Below, piece after piece: positions 1 through 6,648 of a stretch of DNA of 9,192 nucleotides (its first letter is position 1; each line of letters starts with the position of its first letter). A program made the position numbers and the translations under genes. The DNA is taken from the NCBI GenBank assembly GCA_052387235.1, contig JBQTJJ010000130.1, forward strand, positions 1 through 9,192. The letters are read 5' to 3'. Source of the stretch: JBQTJJ01 sp052387235 (GTDB lineage: Bacteria > Actinomycetota > Acidimicrobiia > Acidimicrobiales > GCA-2861595). Under the pieces are notes generated by a model. That model saw only the letters and a list, made by a program, of their open reading frames with translations. It did no database searches and was not told where the DNA came from.

Positions 1-891
1 GGCGGACGCGGGGGCGGGCGGCGCCGGCGAGCCGGCAGCGGCGGGGGCGGGGCCGGACGGCGCCGGCGCCCGACCGGCGGAAGCGGGGGCGGGCGGCGCC
101 GGCGAGACGGCAGCGGCGCGCCGCGCCGGCGCCGGCGAGCCGGCCGCGGCGGGGGCGGGCTGCGCCGGCGAGCCGGGCGCCGGCTCCTGCAGCCGGCTGG
201 CCCCGGCCTCGACCTCGGCTCGCGCCGTCACCACCGCCAGCGTCCGGCGTGCGGCCTCCACCTCCGCGGTCAGCTCGCCCAGCTCCGCCGTCCGCTGCTC
301 GGCACGGGCCGCGGCCTCGGCCGCCCGCCGGCGGGCGCTGTCCCGCTCGGCTTCCAGCGATGCGACCCGCCGGGTCAGGCGCTCGACCTCGTCCTGGGCG
401 GCCCGCCGCTCCCGCCGCTCCCTGGCCAGCTCGGCCGTGGCCCGGGCCGCCTCGTCGCGCCGGCGCGCCGCCTCGGCCTCGGCCCGCTGGGTGGCCTCCT
501 CGGCCGCGGCCAGCCGGCGCCGGGCGCTGCGCTCGTCGCGTTCCTGCTGTGCCGCGTCGGCCGCGGCACGGGCCTCGTCGGCCAGGCCGGCGTACTCCTG
601 CTCCCATCCGGGGGGCCGCACCACGAACAGCCAGCCGGCCCGGCCCAGCTCGCCCTCGTCGGCCAGCACCTCCACCCGCGCCCGGAAGCCGTCGTCCTCG
701 TCGAGGGCCTTGCGCACCGCCGCCAGCGCGTGCTCCGGCATCTTGGCGAAGTGGAGGAAGGGCCGCAGGGCCTTCGGTACCTCGGCCGCCGGCGAGGCGG
801 CGGCGCCGATCCGGGCCACGTCCAGGGCCAGCTGCAGCGCCGGCCGCAGCAGCGAGTCGGGGGCGGGGCCGGCGGGGGGCGTGATGCTCAG
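1..891 (-). CDS. Coiled-coil protein, N-terminal part of a probable NYN-domain (PIN-like RNase) protein; runs off the left edge
   Basis: An open frame of 297 codons reads leftward from about 891 to base 1 with no stop, so only the N-terminal part is present. Counting from 891, residues 12-28 form a helix. Residues 42-48 (LRPFLHF) and 60-73 are followed by GWLFVVRPPGW at 86-96. From memory, this order matches the N-terminal region of actinobacterial NYN-domain proteins, whose YacP-like nuclease domain is C-terminal and would lie outside the window. Residues about 104-220 are a charged Ala/Arg/Glu coiled coil. From about 225 the chain is an Ala/Pro/Gly linker. The start is uncertain. CTG at 889-891 overlaps the upstream stop (CTGA) and would be a rare start codon. 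GTG at 937-939 is the nearest standard start, but it would lie 48 bases inside the upstream gene. It appears co-transcribed with the zinc-ribbon gene. The coding frame is secure; the NYN assignment is inferred. Confidence 0.62.
   Translation of the reverse strand, partial: MSITPPAGPAPDSLLRPALQLALDVARIGAAASPAAEVPKALRPFLHFAKMPEHALAAVRKALDEDDGFRARVEVLADEGELGRAGWLFVVRPPGWEQEYAGLADEARAAADAAQQERDERSARRRLAAAEEATQRAEAEAARRRDEAARATAELARERRERRAAQDEVERLTRRVASLEAERDSARRRAAEAAARAEQRTAELGELTAEVEAARRTLAVVTARAEVEAGASRLQEPAPGSPAQPAPAAAGSPAPARRAAAVSPAPPAPASAGRAPAPSGPAPAAAGSPAPPAPASA
8..118. repeat. Imperfect direct repeat inside the Ala/Pro linker
   Basis: Bases 8-43 recur at 83-118 with one mismatch (C at 32, A at 107), a 75-base (25-codon) period. 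Shorter related copies continue to about 175. On the minus strand the copies encode a recurring SPAPPAPA motif. This looks like a low-complexity coding repeat in a flexible linker, probably grown by slippage, and not a mobile or regulatory element. Confidence 0.7.
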
Positions 892-1106
892 GCCCCCTGG
901 TCCTCGGCCAGCGGCTCCACCGCCTTGCCGCTGCCGCACCACCGGCACGACACGTCCTCGACCAGCTCGCTCAGCACCTGCTCGTCCTCGACCGTGAGCT
1001 CGCCCCCCACCGTGTAGTGGTGGAAGCGGCGGGAGCGGCGGGTGAGGGTGACGTCGAAGCGGGTGAGGTTGCCGCAGGCGGCGCAGCGGTAGCGGCGGTC
1101 CGGCAC
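888..1106 (-). CDS. Small zinc-ribbon protein of unknown function
   Basis: A 72-residue protein starts at GTG 1104-1106. An upstream in-frame GTG at 1128-1130 would add 8 residues. I prefer the shorter start because a TANNNT hexamer lies exactly 6 nt before it, giving a leaderless mRNA, and because the protein then opens directly with PDRRYRCAACGNLTRFDV. Two CxxC knuckles, CAAC at residues 8-11 and CRWC near residues 53-56, should bind one zinc. Between them lies a conserved-looking stretch, FHHYTVGGELTVED. I recall similar small proteins in other actinobacteria but no assigned function. The knuckles suggest nucleic-acid or protein binding. Its stop overlaps the probable start of the coiled-coil/NYN gene, so the two are likely translationally coupled. 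An SOS box covers its probable -35 region, so induction by DNA damage is predicted. Confidence 0.75.
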   Translation of the reverse strand: MPDRRYRCAACGNLTRFDVTLTRRSRRFHHYTVGGELTVEDEQVLSELVEDVSCRWCGSGKAVEPLAEDQGA

Positions 1107-1112
1107 CCCCGA

Positions 1113-1118
1113 ACTGTA
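1113..1118 (-). promoter_or_regulatory. -10 hexamer (TACAGT) of the zinc-ribbon gene
   Basis: TACAGT reads on the minus strand and is followed by 6 nt (tcgggg) and then GTG at 1106. This matches the actinobacterial TANNNT -10 and places transcription start on the start codon. A 17-bp spacer would put the -35 at 1136-1141, inside the first SOS box. Confidence 0.5.
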
Positions 1119-1133
1119 AGCCGCCGGCACCGG

Positions 1134-1147
1134 CGAACACGTGTTCT
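1134..1147. promoter_or_regulatory. SOS (LexA) box 1
   Basis: The core GAACACGTGTTC (1135-1146) is a perfect 12-bp palindrome that fits the Gram-positive/actinobacterial LexA operator GAAC-N4-GTTC. It covers the position expected for the -35 of the leftward zinc-ribbon promoter, so LexA bound here should block that transcript. Confidence 0.8.
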
Positions 1148-1153
1148 TGTGCG

Positions 1154-1167
1154 CGAACGTCTGTTCG
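1154..1167. promoter_or_regulatory. SOS (LexA) box 2
   Basis: CGAACGTCTGTTCG fits the full CGAAC-N4-GTTCG operator, with perfect 5-bp arms. It ends 2 bp before the TACCGT -10 of the rightward nuclease gene, so it lies between that gene's -35 and -10. Its centre is 20 bp from box 1, about two helical turns, so both sites face the same side of the DNA. Confidence 0.85.
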
Positions 1168-1169
1168 CC

Positions 1170-1175
1170 TACCGT
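1170..1175 (+). promoter_or_regulatory. -10 hexamer (TACCGT) of the exonuclease/GIY-YIG gene
   Basis: TACCGT fits TANNNT and ends 8 nt before the GTG at 1184, so transcription would start at or within a few bases of the start codon. It directly follows SOS box 2. I see no good -35 match; that region is occupied by the operator. Confidence 0.45.
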
Positions 1176-1183
1176 TCCGGGCC

Positions 1184-2830
1184 GTGGCGGTGGTGCAGCG
1201 CTCCTTCGACGACCTGGGCACGCCGCTGCACGACGTCACCTTCGTGGTGGTCGACCTGGAGACCACCGGCTGCACCCCGGGCCGCTCCGCCGTCACCGAG
1301 GTGGGGGCGGTGAAGCTGCGGGGCGGCCGGTGCCTCGGCACGTTCCAGACGCTGGTCGATCCCGGCCAGGGCATTCCCCCCGAGATCACGTACCTCACCG
1401 GCATCACCACCGCCATGGTCACGGACGCGCCCCGCATCGAGGCCGTGCTCCCGTCGTTCCTGGAGTTCCTGGGCGACGCCGTGGTGGTGGGCCACAACGT
1501 CCGCTTCGACCTCGGCTTCCTCGCCGCCGCCCTGCGCGCCACCGAGCGGCCCCGCCTGGGCAACCGCTGGGTGGACACGTGCGCCCTGGCCCGCCGCCTG
1601 GTGGCCGACGAGGTGCCGAACTGCAAGCTCTCCACCCTCTCCCGCCACTTCCGGGTCGGCCACCAGCCCACCCACCGGGCCCTCGACGACGCTCTGGCCA
1701 CGGGCGAGGTCCTCCACTGCCTGCTGGAGCGGGCCGGCCGCCTCGGCGTCCTGGCCCTGGACGACCTGCTGGAGCTGCCCACCGTGAAGGGCCACCCCAT
1801 GGTGGCCAAGCTGAAGCTCGTCGCCGACCTCCCCCGCCGCCCCGGCGTCTACCTGTTCCGCGACGCCGGCGGCCGGACCCTCTACGTGGGGAAGGCGGTG
1901 AACCTGCGCCGGCGGGTGCGGTCGTACTTCGCCGGCGACGAGCGGCGCAAAGTGGGCGCCCTGCTGCGGGAGACGGCCGCCGTGGACCACATCGTGTGCA
2001 GCGGCGACCTGGAGGCGTCGGTGCTCGAGGTCCGCCTCATCCACGAGCTGTCGCCCCGCTACAACCGGCGGGCCAAGGACTGGCGGCGCTACACCTACGT
2101 CAAGCTCACCCTCGACGAGCGCTTCCCCCGGCTCGCGGTCGTCCGCAACCCGAAGGCCGGCGACGGCTGCCTCTACCTCGGGCCGCTGCCGTCGGCCCGG
2201 GCGGCCCGGCTGGTGGTGGAGGCGGTGCAGTCCGCCACCGCGCTCCGGCGCTGCACCACGTCGCCGGGACGGGCGCCGGCGCCGTGCGCCGCGGCCCAGC
2301 TGGGCGTGGCCGCCTGCCCCTGCGCCGGCGGTGCCGACGCGGCCCGCTACCCCTCCATCGTCGACACGGTCGTGCAGGGCCTCACCGTCGACCCGGCCCG
2401 CCTGCTCCGGCCGCTCGAGGACCGCATGCGGGCCCTGGCCGCGGCCCAGCGCTACGAGGAGGCCGCCCTCGCCCGGGAGCGGGCCGCGGCCCTCGCCTCG
2501 GCCCTGGCCCGCCAGCGCCGGCTCGACACCCTCCGCCGGGCCGGCCGGGTGGCACTCGACGTCGAGGGCGAGGGGGCGGCCGTCCTGGAGCGGGGCCGCC
2601 TGGTGGCCGCCGGCGGGGCCGCCGGCACCCTCCCGCTCGCCCTCCCCGAGCCCGACCCGGCCGGGGCGCCCCTCCCCCGCCACCTGGTCGACGAGGTGCT
2701 GTGCGTGGCCTCATGGCTCGACCGCAGCGCCGGCCGGGTCCGCCTCGACCAGTGCGAGGGCGGGCTCGCCACCCCGTTGCCCGCCCTGCCCCGCTTCGAG
2801 CCCGGCCGCCCCGCCGCCCGGACGGCGTAG
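1184..2830 (+). CDS. DEDDh exonuclease fused to UvrC-type GIY-YIG nuclease (Cho-like repair nuclease)
   Basis: A 548-residue two-nuclease fusion. The N-terminal DnaQ/epsilon-type 3'-5' exonuclease shows D24-L-E26-T-T-G, then GHNVRFD (103-109) and H164-x4-D169, the complete DEDDh metal-binding set. From about residue 215 comes a UvrC N-terminal GIY-YIG domain: GVY (221-223), YVG (234-236), R242 and the catalytic Glu in SVLEVRLIHE (E282). Four cysteines (357, 368, 378, 380) echo the UvrC cluster reported to hold a [4Fe-4S] centre. A UVR-like hairpin follows (about 418-452). The UvrC C-terminal RNase H-like nuclease and HhH domains are absent, as in E. coli Cho, which makes only the 3' incision in nucleotide excision repair and is SOS-induced. 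M. tuberculosis Rv2191 has, as I recall, this same fusion. The start is GTG 1184, with in-frame GTGs just downstream (1190, 1193). Control by the adjacent SOS box fits the role. Confidence 0.92.
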   Translation: MAVVQRSFDDLGTPLHDVTFVVVDLETTGCTPGRSAVTEVGAVKLRGGRCLGTFQTLVDPGQGIPPEITYLTGITTAMVTDAPRIEAVLPSFLEFLGDAVVVGHNVRFDLGFLAAALRATERPRLGNRWVDTCALARRLVADEVPNCKLSTLSRHFRVGHQPTHRALDDALATGEVLHCLLERAGRLGVLALDDLLELPTVKGHPMVAKLKLVADLPRRPGVYLFRDAGGRTLYVGKAVNLRRRVRSYFAGDERRKVGALLRETAAVDHIVCSGDLEASVLEVRLIHELSPRYNRRAKDWRRYTYVKLTLDERFPRLAVVRNPKAGDGCLYLGPLPSARAARLVVEAVQSATALRRCTTSPGRAPAPCAAAQLGVAACPCAGGADAARYPSIVDTVVQGLTVDPARLLRPLEDRMRALAAAQRYEEAALARERAAALASALARQRRLDTLRRAGRVALDVEGEGAAVLERGRLVAAGGAAGTLPLALPEPDPAGAPLPRHLVDEVLCVASWLDRSAGRVRLDQCEGGLATPLPALPRFEPGRPAARTA

Positions 2831-2870
2831 CCCCCCCCGGCCGTCCACCAGGGCCTGCCCCCTCCCCCAC

Positions 2871-3926
2871 TCAGGAGACGGGCGCCGCCTCGGCCGTGGA
2901 CGACGCCACCAGCCGCTCCAGCACGCCGGCCGCCCGGCCTTCGTCCAGCGACTGCGCCGCCAGCTCCATGCCCTCGGCCAGGGACGGGGCCAGGCCCGCC
3001 ACGAGGAGCCCGGCGGCCGCGTTGAGCAGGACGATGTCGCGGTGGGGGCCGGGGGAGCCGTCGAGCACCCGGCGGGCCAGCTCCGCGTTGGCCCGGGCGT
3101 CGCCGCCCCGCAGGTCGGCGGCGGTGGCCGGCGCCAGCCCGAGCGCGGCCGGGTCCACCGACCACCGGCGGGTCTCGCCGTCCACCAGCTCCAGCACCGT
3201 GGACGTGGTGGTGGTGGTGAGCTCGTCCAGCCCGTCGTCGCCGAACACCACCAGGGCCCGCACCGCCCCGTTGGCGGCCAGGGCCCCGAGCATCTTCTCG
3301 GCCATGGACGGGTCGCTCACGCCCACCACCTGGCGGCCGGGCCGGGCCGGGTTGGCCAGCGGGCCGAGGAAGTTGAAGGCGGTGGGCACGCCCAGCTCCC
3401 TGCGGGTGGGCCCGGCGTGGCGGAAGGCGGGATGGAAGCGGGGGGCGAAGCAGAAGGCCATGCCGGCCTGCTCCAGGCACCGCACCACACCGTCGGGCCC
3501 GACGTCGACGGCCACGCCCAGTGCCTCCAGGACGTCGGCCGAGCCCGCCTGCGACGAGGCGGCCCGGTTGCCGTGCTTGCACACCCGGGCGCCGGCGCCG
3601 GCCACCACGAAGGCCGACAGGGTGGAGACGTTGATGGACCCGCTGCGGTCCCCGCCCGTGCCGCACGTGTCGACCAGCGACCCCGGGTCGGCCACGGCCA
3701 CGGGCTCGGCGTGGGACAGCACGGCCCTGACCAGGCCCGCCATCTCCTCGGCCGTCTCGCCCTTCATCCGCAGCGCCACCAGGAACGCGGCCAGCTGGGC
3801 CGGCGTCGCCGCGCCGTCCAGCACCTCGGAGAGGGCCGCGGCCGCCTCGGCGCCGCTCAGGTGCTCCGAGGCCAGCAGCCGGCGCAGGACCCCCGGCCAG
3901 CCCCCCAGTTCGGCCAGCGTCGTCAC
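2871..3926 (-). CDS. trpD: Anthranilate phosphoribosyltransferase (TrpD)
   Basis: A 351-residue protein of the usual TrpD length. It catalyses the second committed step of tryptophan synthesis: anthranilate plus PRPP gives phosphoribosyl-anthranilate, in the cytoplasm. Visible motifs are the PRPP loop DTCGTGGD (86-93), NVST (99-102), KHGNRAASS (117-125), the anthranilate-side segment RRELG through NFLGPLANP (175-193) and the metal-binding D234-E235. All are intact. The start is GTG 3924-3926, where a TACCCT hexamer 6 nt upstream predicts a leaderless mRNA and no Shine-Dalgarno is visible. No other trp gene is in the window, so it stands alone here. It ends convergently 40 bp from the nuclease gene. 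I see no convincing terminator in 2831-2870, so some read-through is possible in either direction. Confidence 0.96.
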   Translation of the reverse strand: MTTLAELGGWPGVLRRLLASEHLSGAEAAAALSEVLDGAATPAQLAAFLVALRMKGETAEEMAGLVRAVLSHAEPVAVADPGSLVDTCGTGGDRSGSINVSTLSAFVVAGAGARVCKHGNRAASSQAGSADVLEALGVAVDVGPDGVVRCLEQAGMAFCFAPRFHPAFRHAGPTRRELGVPTAFNFLGPLANPARPGRQVVGVSDPSMAEKMLGALAANGAVRALVVFGDDGLDELTTTTTSTVLELVDGETRRWSVDPAALGLAPATAADLRGGDARANAELARRVLDGSPGPHRDIVLLNAAAGLLVAGLAPSLAEGMELAAQSLDEGRAAGVLERLVASSTAEAAPVS

Positions 3927-3932
3927 GCCCGC

Positions 3933-3938
3933 AGGGTA
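3933..3938 (-). promoter_or_regulatory. -10 hexamer (TACCCT) of trpD
   Basis: On the minus strand TACCCT is followed by 6 nt (gcgggc) and then the GTG start at 3926, the TANNNT-N6-start arrangement of actinobacterial leaderless genes. No trp attenuator or leader peptide is possible with this geometry. Confidence 0.45.
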
Positions 3939-3940
3939 CC

Positions 3941-3956
3941 GCCGGCGCTCGCCGGC
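3941..3956 (-). terminator. GC hairpin between whiB and trpD, possible weak terminator
   Basis: GCCGGC arms around a 4-base loop form a 6-bp stem 26-41 bases after the whiB stop. There is no U-tract, and such GC arms arise easily in this DNA, so termination is only a possibility. The stem lies just upstream of the trpD -10. Confidence 0.25.
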
Positions 3957-3981
3957 CGAGGGGGCCGGCGGGGCGGCCGCT

Positions 3982-4212
3982 TCAGGCCGACTTGCGCCGC
4001 TGGCGGACGATGCGACGCCGCTCGCGCTCGGTGGCGCCGCCCCACACGCCGTCGCGCTCCCGGTTGGCCAGGGCGTACTCCAGGCAGGACTCGCGTACCG
4101 GGCAGACGCGGCAGATCGACTTCGCCTCCTCCGCCTCCTCGTCCGTGGAGGGGTAGAAGACGTCGGGGTCCACGCCGCGACAGGCCGCCCGCTGGCGCCA
4201 GGACAAGTTCAT
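3982..4212 (-). CDS. WhiB-family iron-sulfur transcription regulator
   Basis: A 76-residue Wbl protein, found only in actinobacteria and some of their phages. Four cysteines (C11, C34, C37, C43) in the C-x22-C-x2-C-x5-C pattern should bind a redox- and NO-sensitive [4Fe-4S] cluster. The GVWGG turn (55-59) follows, and a basic tail ending RRRIVRQRRKSA should bind DNA. These proteins typically act by binding the primary sigma factor. The start is ATG 4210-4212, chosen because a strong AGGAGGAG-type Shine-Dalgarno lies 9-16 nt upstream and because conserved sequence begins at MNLSWRQRAAC; an in-frame extension to 4344 has no family resemblance. The LEYALANRERDGVWGG stretch is closest in my memory to the WhiB/WhiB2 type, but I do not assign a subclass. 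The leader is unusually long for this window (about 90 nt) and starts from a possible ECF-sigma promoter. Confidence 0.93.
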   Translation of the reverse strand: MNLSWRQRAACRGVDPDVFYPSTDEEAEEAKSICRVCPVRESCLEYALANRERDGVWGGATERERRRIVRQRRKSA

Positions 4213-4222
4213 TCGGGCGACT

Positions 4223-4230
4223 CCTCCTCC
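4223..4230 (-). promoter_or_regulatory. Shine-Dalgarno of whiB
   Basis: A purine run GAGGAGGA on the minus strand lies 10 nt before ATG 4212, complementary to the 16S rRNA tail. It is the clearest ribosome binding site in the window. It decides the whiB start, unlike the neighbouring genes that appear leaderless. Confidence 0.7.
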
Positions 4231-4311
4231 CCACGGCCGCAGCTCGGTTCCGTCCCTACTACCCGTTGCCGGCTGCAGGTATTCCGGCGTTCGGGTCGCT
4301 GGCTCATGAAC

Positions 4312-4337
4312 AACATCGGCGCCCCCCCGGGCATTCC
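4312..4337 (-). promoter_or_regulatory. Possible SigR/SigH-type (ECF sigma) promoter for whiB
   Basis: Minus-strand GGAAT (4337-4333) is separated by exactly 18 bp from GTT (4314-4312). This matches the GGAAT-N18/19-GTT consensus of Streptomyces SigR and the related mycobacterial SigH promoters of the thiol-oxidative response. No TANNNT hexamer was found between 4213 and 4320 on this strand. It would give a leader of about 90 nt. The match involves 8 bases and was found by eye, so chance is possible. Confidence 0.35.
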
Positions 4338-4395
4338 TGAACATTCCGGGGCGCGAGCCGGCGTCGATCGGGGCGTTCGGACCCGCCGGCCCGGC

Positions 4396-4803
4396 TCAGC
4401 CGAGGCTCTCGAGCCCCGAGGTGAGGCGGCCGGCGTGGCTGCGCTCGGCCCGGCCCACCGTCTCGAACCAGTCGGCGATGTCGTCGAAGCCCTCGTCCCG
4501 GGCCACCCGGGAGTAGGCCGGGTAGACCTCGGTGTACTCCCGCGTCTCGTCGATGATGGCGGCCTTCAGGTTCTCCTCGGTGGTGGGACCGCCGCCGCCC
4601 GCGGCCGCCGCCAGGTAGTCGAGGTGGCCCACGGCATGGCCGTGCTCGCCCTGGGCCAGGGCCCGGAACAGCGCCGCGATGTCCGGGAAGCCCTCGGCCT
4701 CCGCCCGCTGGGCGAAGTACAAGAAGCGCCCGTTGGCCTCGCTCTCGGCCGCGAACGCCCGCTGGAGGTGCTCCTCGGTCCTGGATCCCGACAGGTTCGC
4801 CAT
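4396..4803 (-). CDS. Rubrerythrin, diiron domain only
   Basis: A 135-residue ferritin-like four-helix protein. The expected diiron ligands are visible: E20 (in FAAESEAN), E53-x2-H56 (GEHGHA), E86 and/or E89 (IDETREY), and E120-x2-H123 (AERSHA). Rubrerythrins reduce hydrogen peroxide in the cytoplasm using electrons from rubredoxin-type donors. This one stops after the diiron domain and lacks the usual C-terminal rubredoxin CxxC domain, so it needs an external donor or has another diiron role. ATG 4801-4803 lies 6 nt after a TAGCGT hexamer, predicting a leaderless mRNA. It lies upstream of whiB on the same strand with a 183-bp gap containing a separate possible promoter, so the two are probably separate units with a shared redox theme. 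It is divergent from the glp operon. Confidence 0.93.
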   Translation of the reverse strand: MANLSGSRTEEHLQRAFAAESEANGRFLYFAQRAEAEGFPDIAALFRALAQGEHGHAVGHLDYLAAAAGGGGPTTEENLKAAIIDETREYTEVYPAYSRVARDEGFDDIADWFETVGRAERSHAGRLTSGLESLG

Positions 4804-4809
4804 GCCGCG

Positions 4810-4815
4810 ACGCTA
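4810..4815 (-). promoter_or_regulatory. -10 hexamer (TAGCGT) of rubrerythrin
   Basis: TAGCGT on the minus strand, then 6 nt (cgcggc), then ATG 4803. It has the same TANNNT-N6-start arrangement as other genes here. It faces away from the glp operon promoter at 4841-4846. Confidence 0.45.
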
Positions 4816-4822
4816 ACGGACT

Positions 4823-4832
4823 GGCCCGGGCC
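4823..4832. promoter_or_regulatory. Palindrome centred between the divergent rubrerythrin and glp promoters
   Basis: GGCCCGGGCC is a perfect 10-bp palindrome centred at 4827.5, within 1 bp of the midpoint of the two divergent -10 hexamers. The -35 regions of both promoters would flank or overlap it, so a protein bound here could control both. The sequence is low-complexity GC, so it may be chance. Confidence 0.2.
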
Positions 4833-4840
4833 CTCCCCCG

Positions 4841-4846
4841 TAGGAT
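4841..4846 (+). promoter_or_regulatory. -10 hexamer (TAGGAT) of the glpD operon
   Basis: TAGGAT is close to the TANNNT consensus and is followed by 6 nt (gcgcgg) and ATG 4853. It would start a leaderless transcript that enters the 55-residue ORF and then glpD. No recognisable -35 is seen. Confidence 0.5.
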
Positions 4847-4852
4847 GCGCGG

Positions 4853-5016
4853 ATGGCCGCGGCCGTCATCCTCCCGGGCGTGGTGCCGCGCCTCGCCGAC
4901 GCCCACCCGGCCGGCCCGCTGCCGGGGCTGCTGTCCGGCCTCCCACGGGCCCGCGGCCAGGTGCCCGTCCCGCTGCGGGACGGCTTGCGCACGCCGTACG
5001 CGGCCATGGCTCGGGA

Positions 5017-5020
<4 letters not shown>
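4853..5020 (+). CDS. Possible 55-residue leaderless small protein upstream of glpD
   Basis: ATG 4853 to TGA 5020 encodes 55 residues, MAAAVILPGVV to AAMARE. Three things support it. A TAGGAT hexamer lies exactly 6 nt before the ATG. Nearly every third codon position is G or C, as in the neighbours. Its stop overlaps the glpD GTG by four bases (GTGA), the same junction used by the next genes. I recognise no family; the peptide is rich in Pro, Ala, Leu and Arg, with no membrane helix and no cysteines. It could be a translated leader that couples initiation to glpD, or a small protein. Alternatively it is simply the 5' leader of glpD, since random frames stay open easily in such GC-rich DNA. Confidence 0.42.

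Positions 5021-6644
<1,624 letters not shown>

Positions 6645-6648
<4 letters not shown>

Noticed and set aside
1..190. CRISPR-like or mobile repeat array at the left edge
   Set aside because: The repeats lie in frame within a coding linker, with no unique spacers of equal size and no terminal inverted repeats.
249..997. Long plus-strand frames opposite the coiled-coil gene
   Set aside because: They are Ser/Arg/Pro-rich antisense shadows, while the minus frame shows family-like motifs and a heptad-style coiled coil.
1107..1130. GTG 1128-1130 as start of the zinc-ribbon gene
   Set aside because: The 8 extra residues look unconserved and contain the -10 hexamer TACAGT that fits a leaderless start at 1106. 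This remains a judgement without alignment.
2831..2870. Intrinsic terminator between the convergent nuclease and trpD genes
   Set aside because: Only a 4-bp stem (AGGG/CCCT) could be drawn, with no T-tract on either strand.
4213..4344. Longer whiB start giving 44 extra residues
   Set aside because: The extension lacks family similarity, while ATG 4212 has a strong Shine-Dalgarno and begins at conserved Wbl sequence.
4321..4351. An additional SOS-like or WhiB operator near the whiB promoter (GAACATTCC, ATTCC repeats)
   Set aside because: The GAAC half lacks a GTTC partner at 4-bp spacing, and the ATTCC copies do not form a consistent repeat beyond the proposed ECF element.
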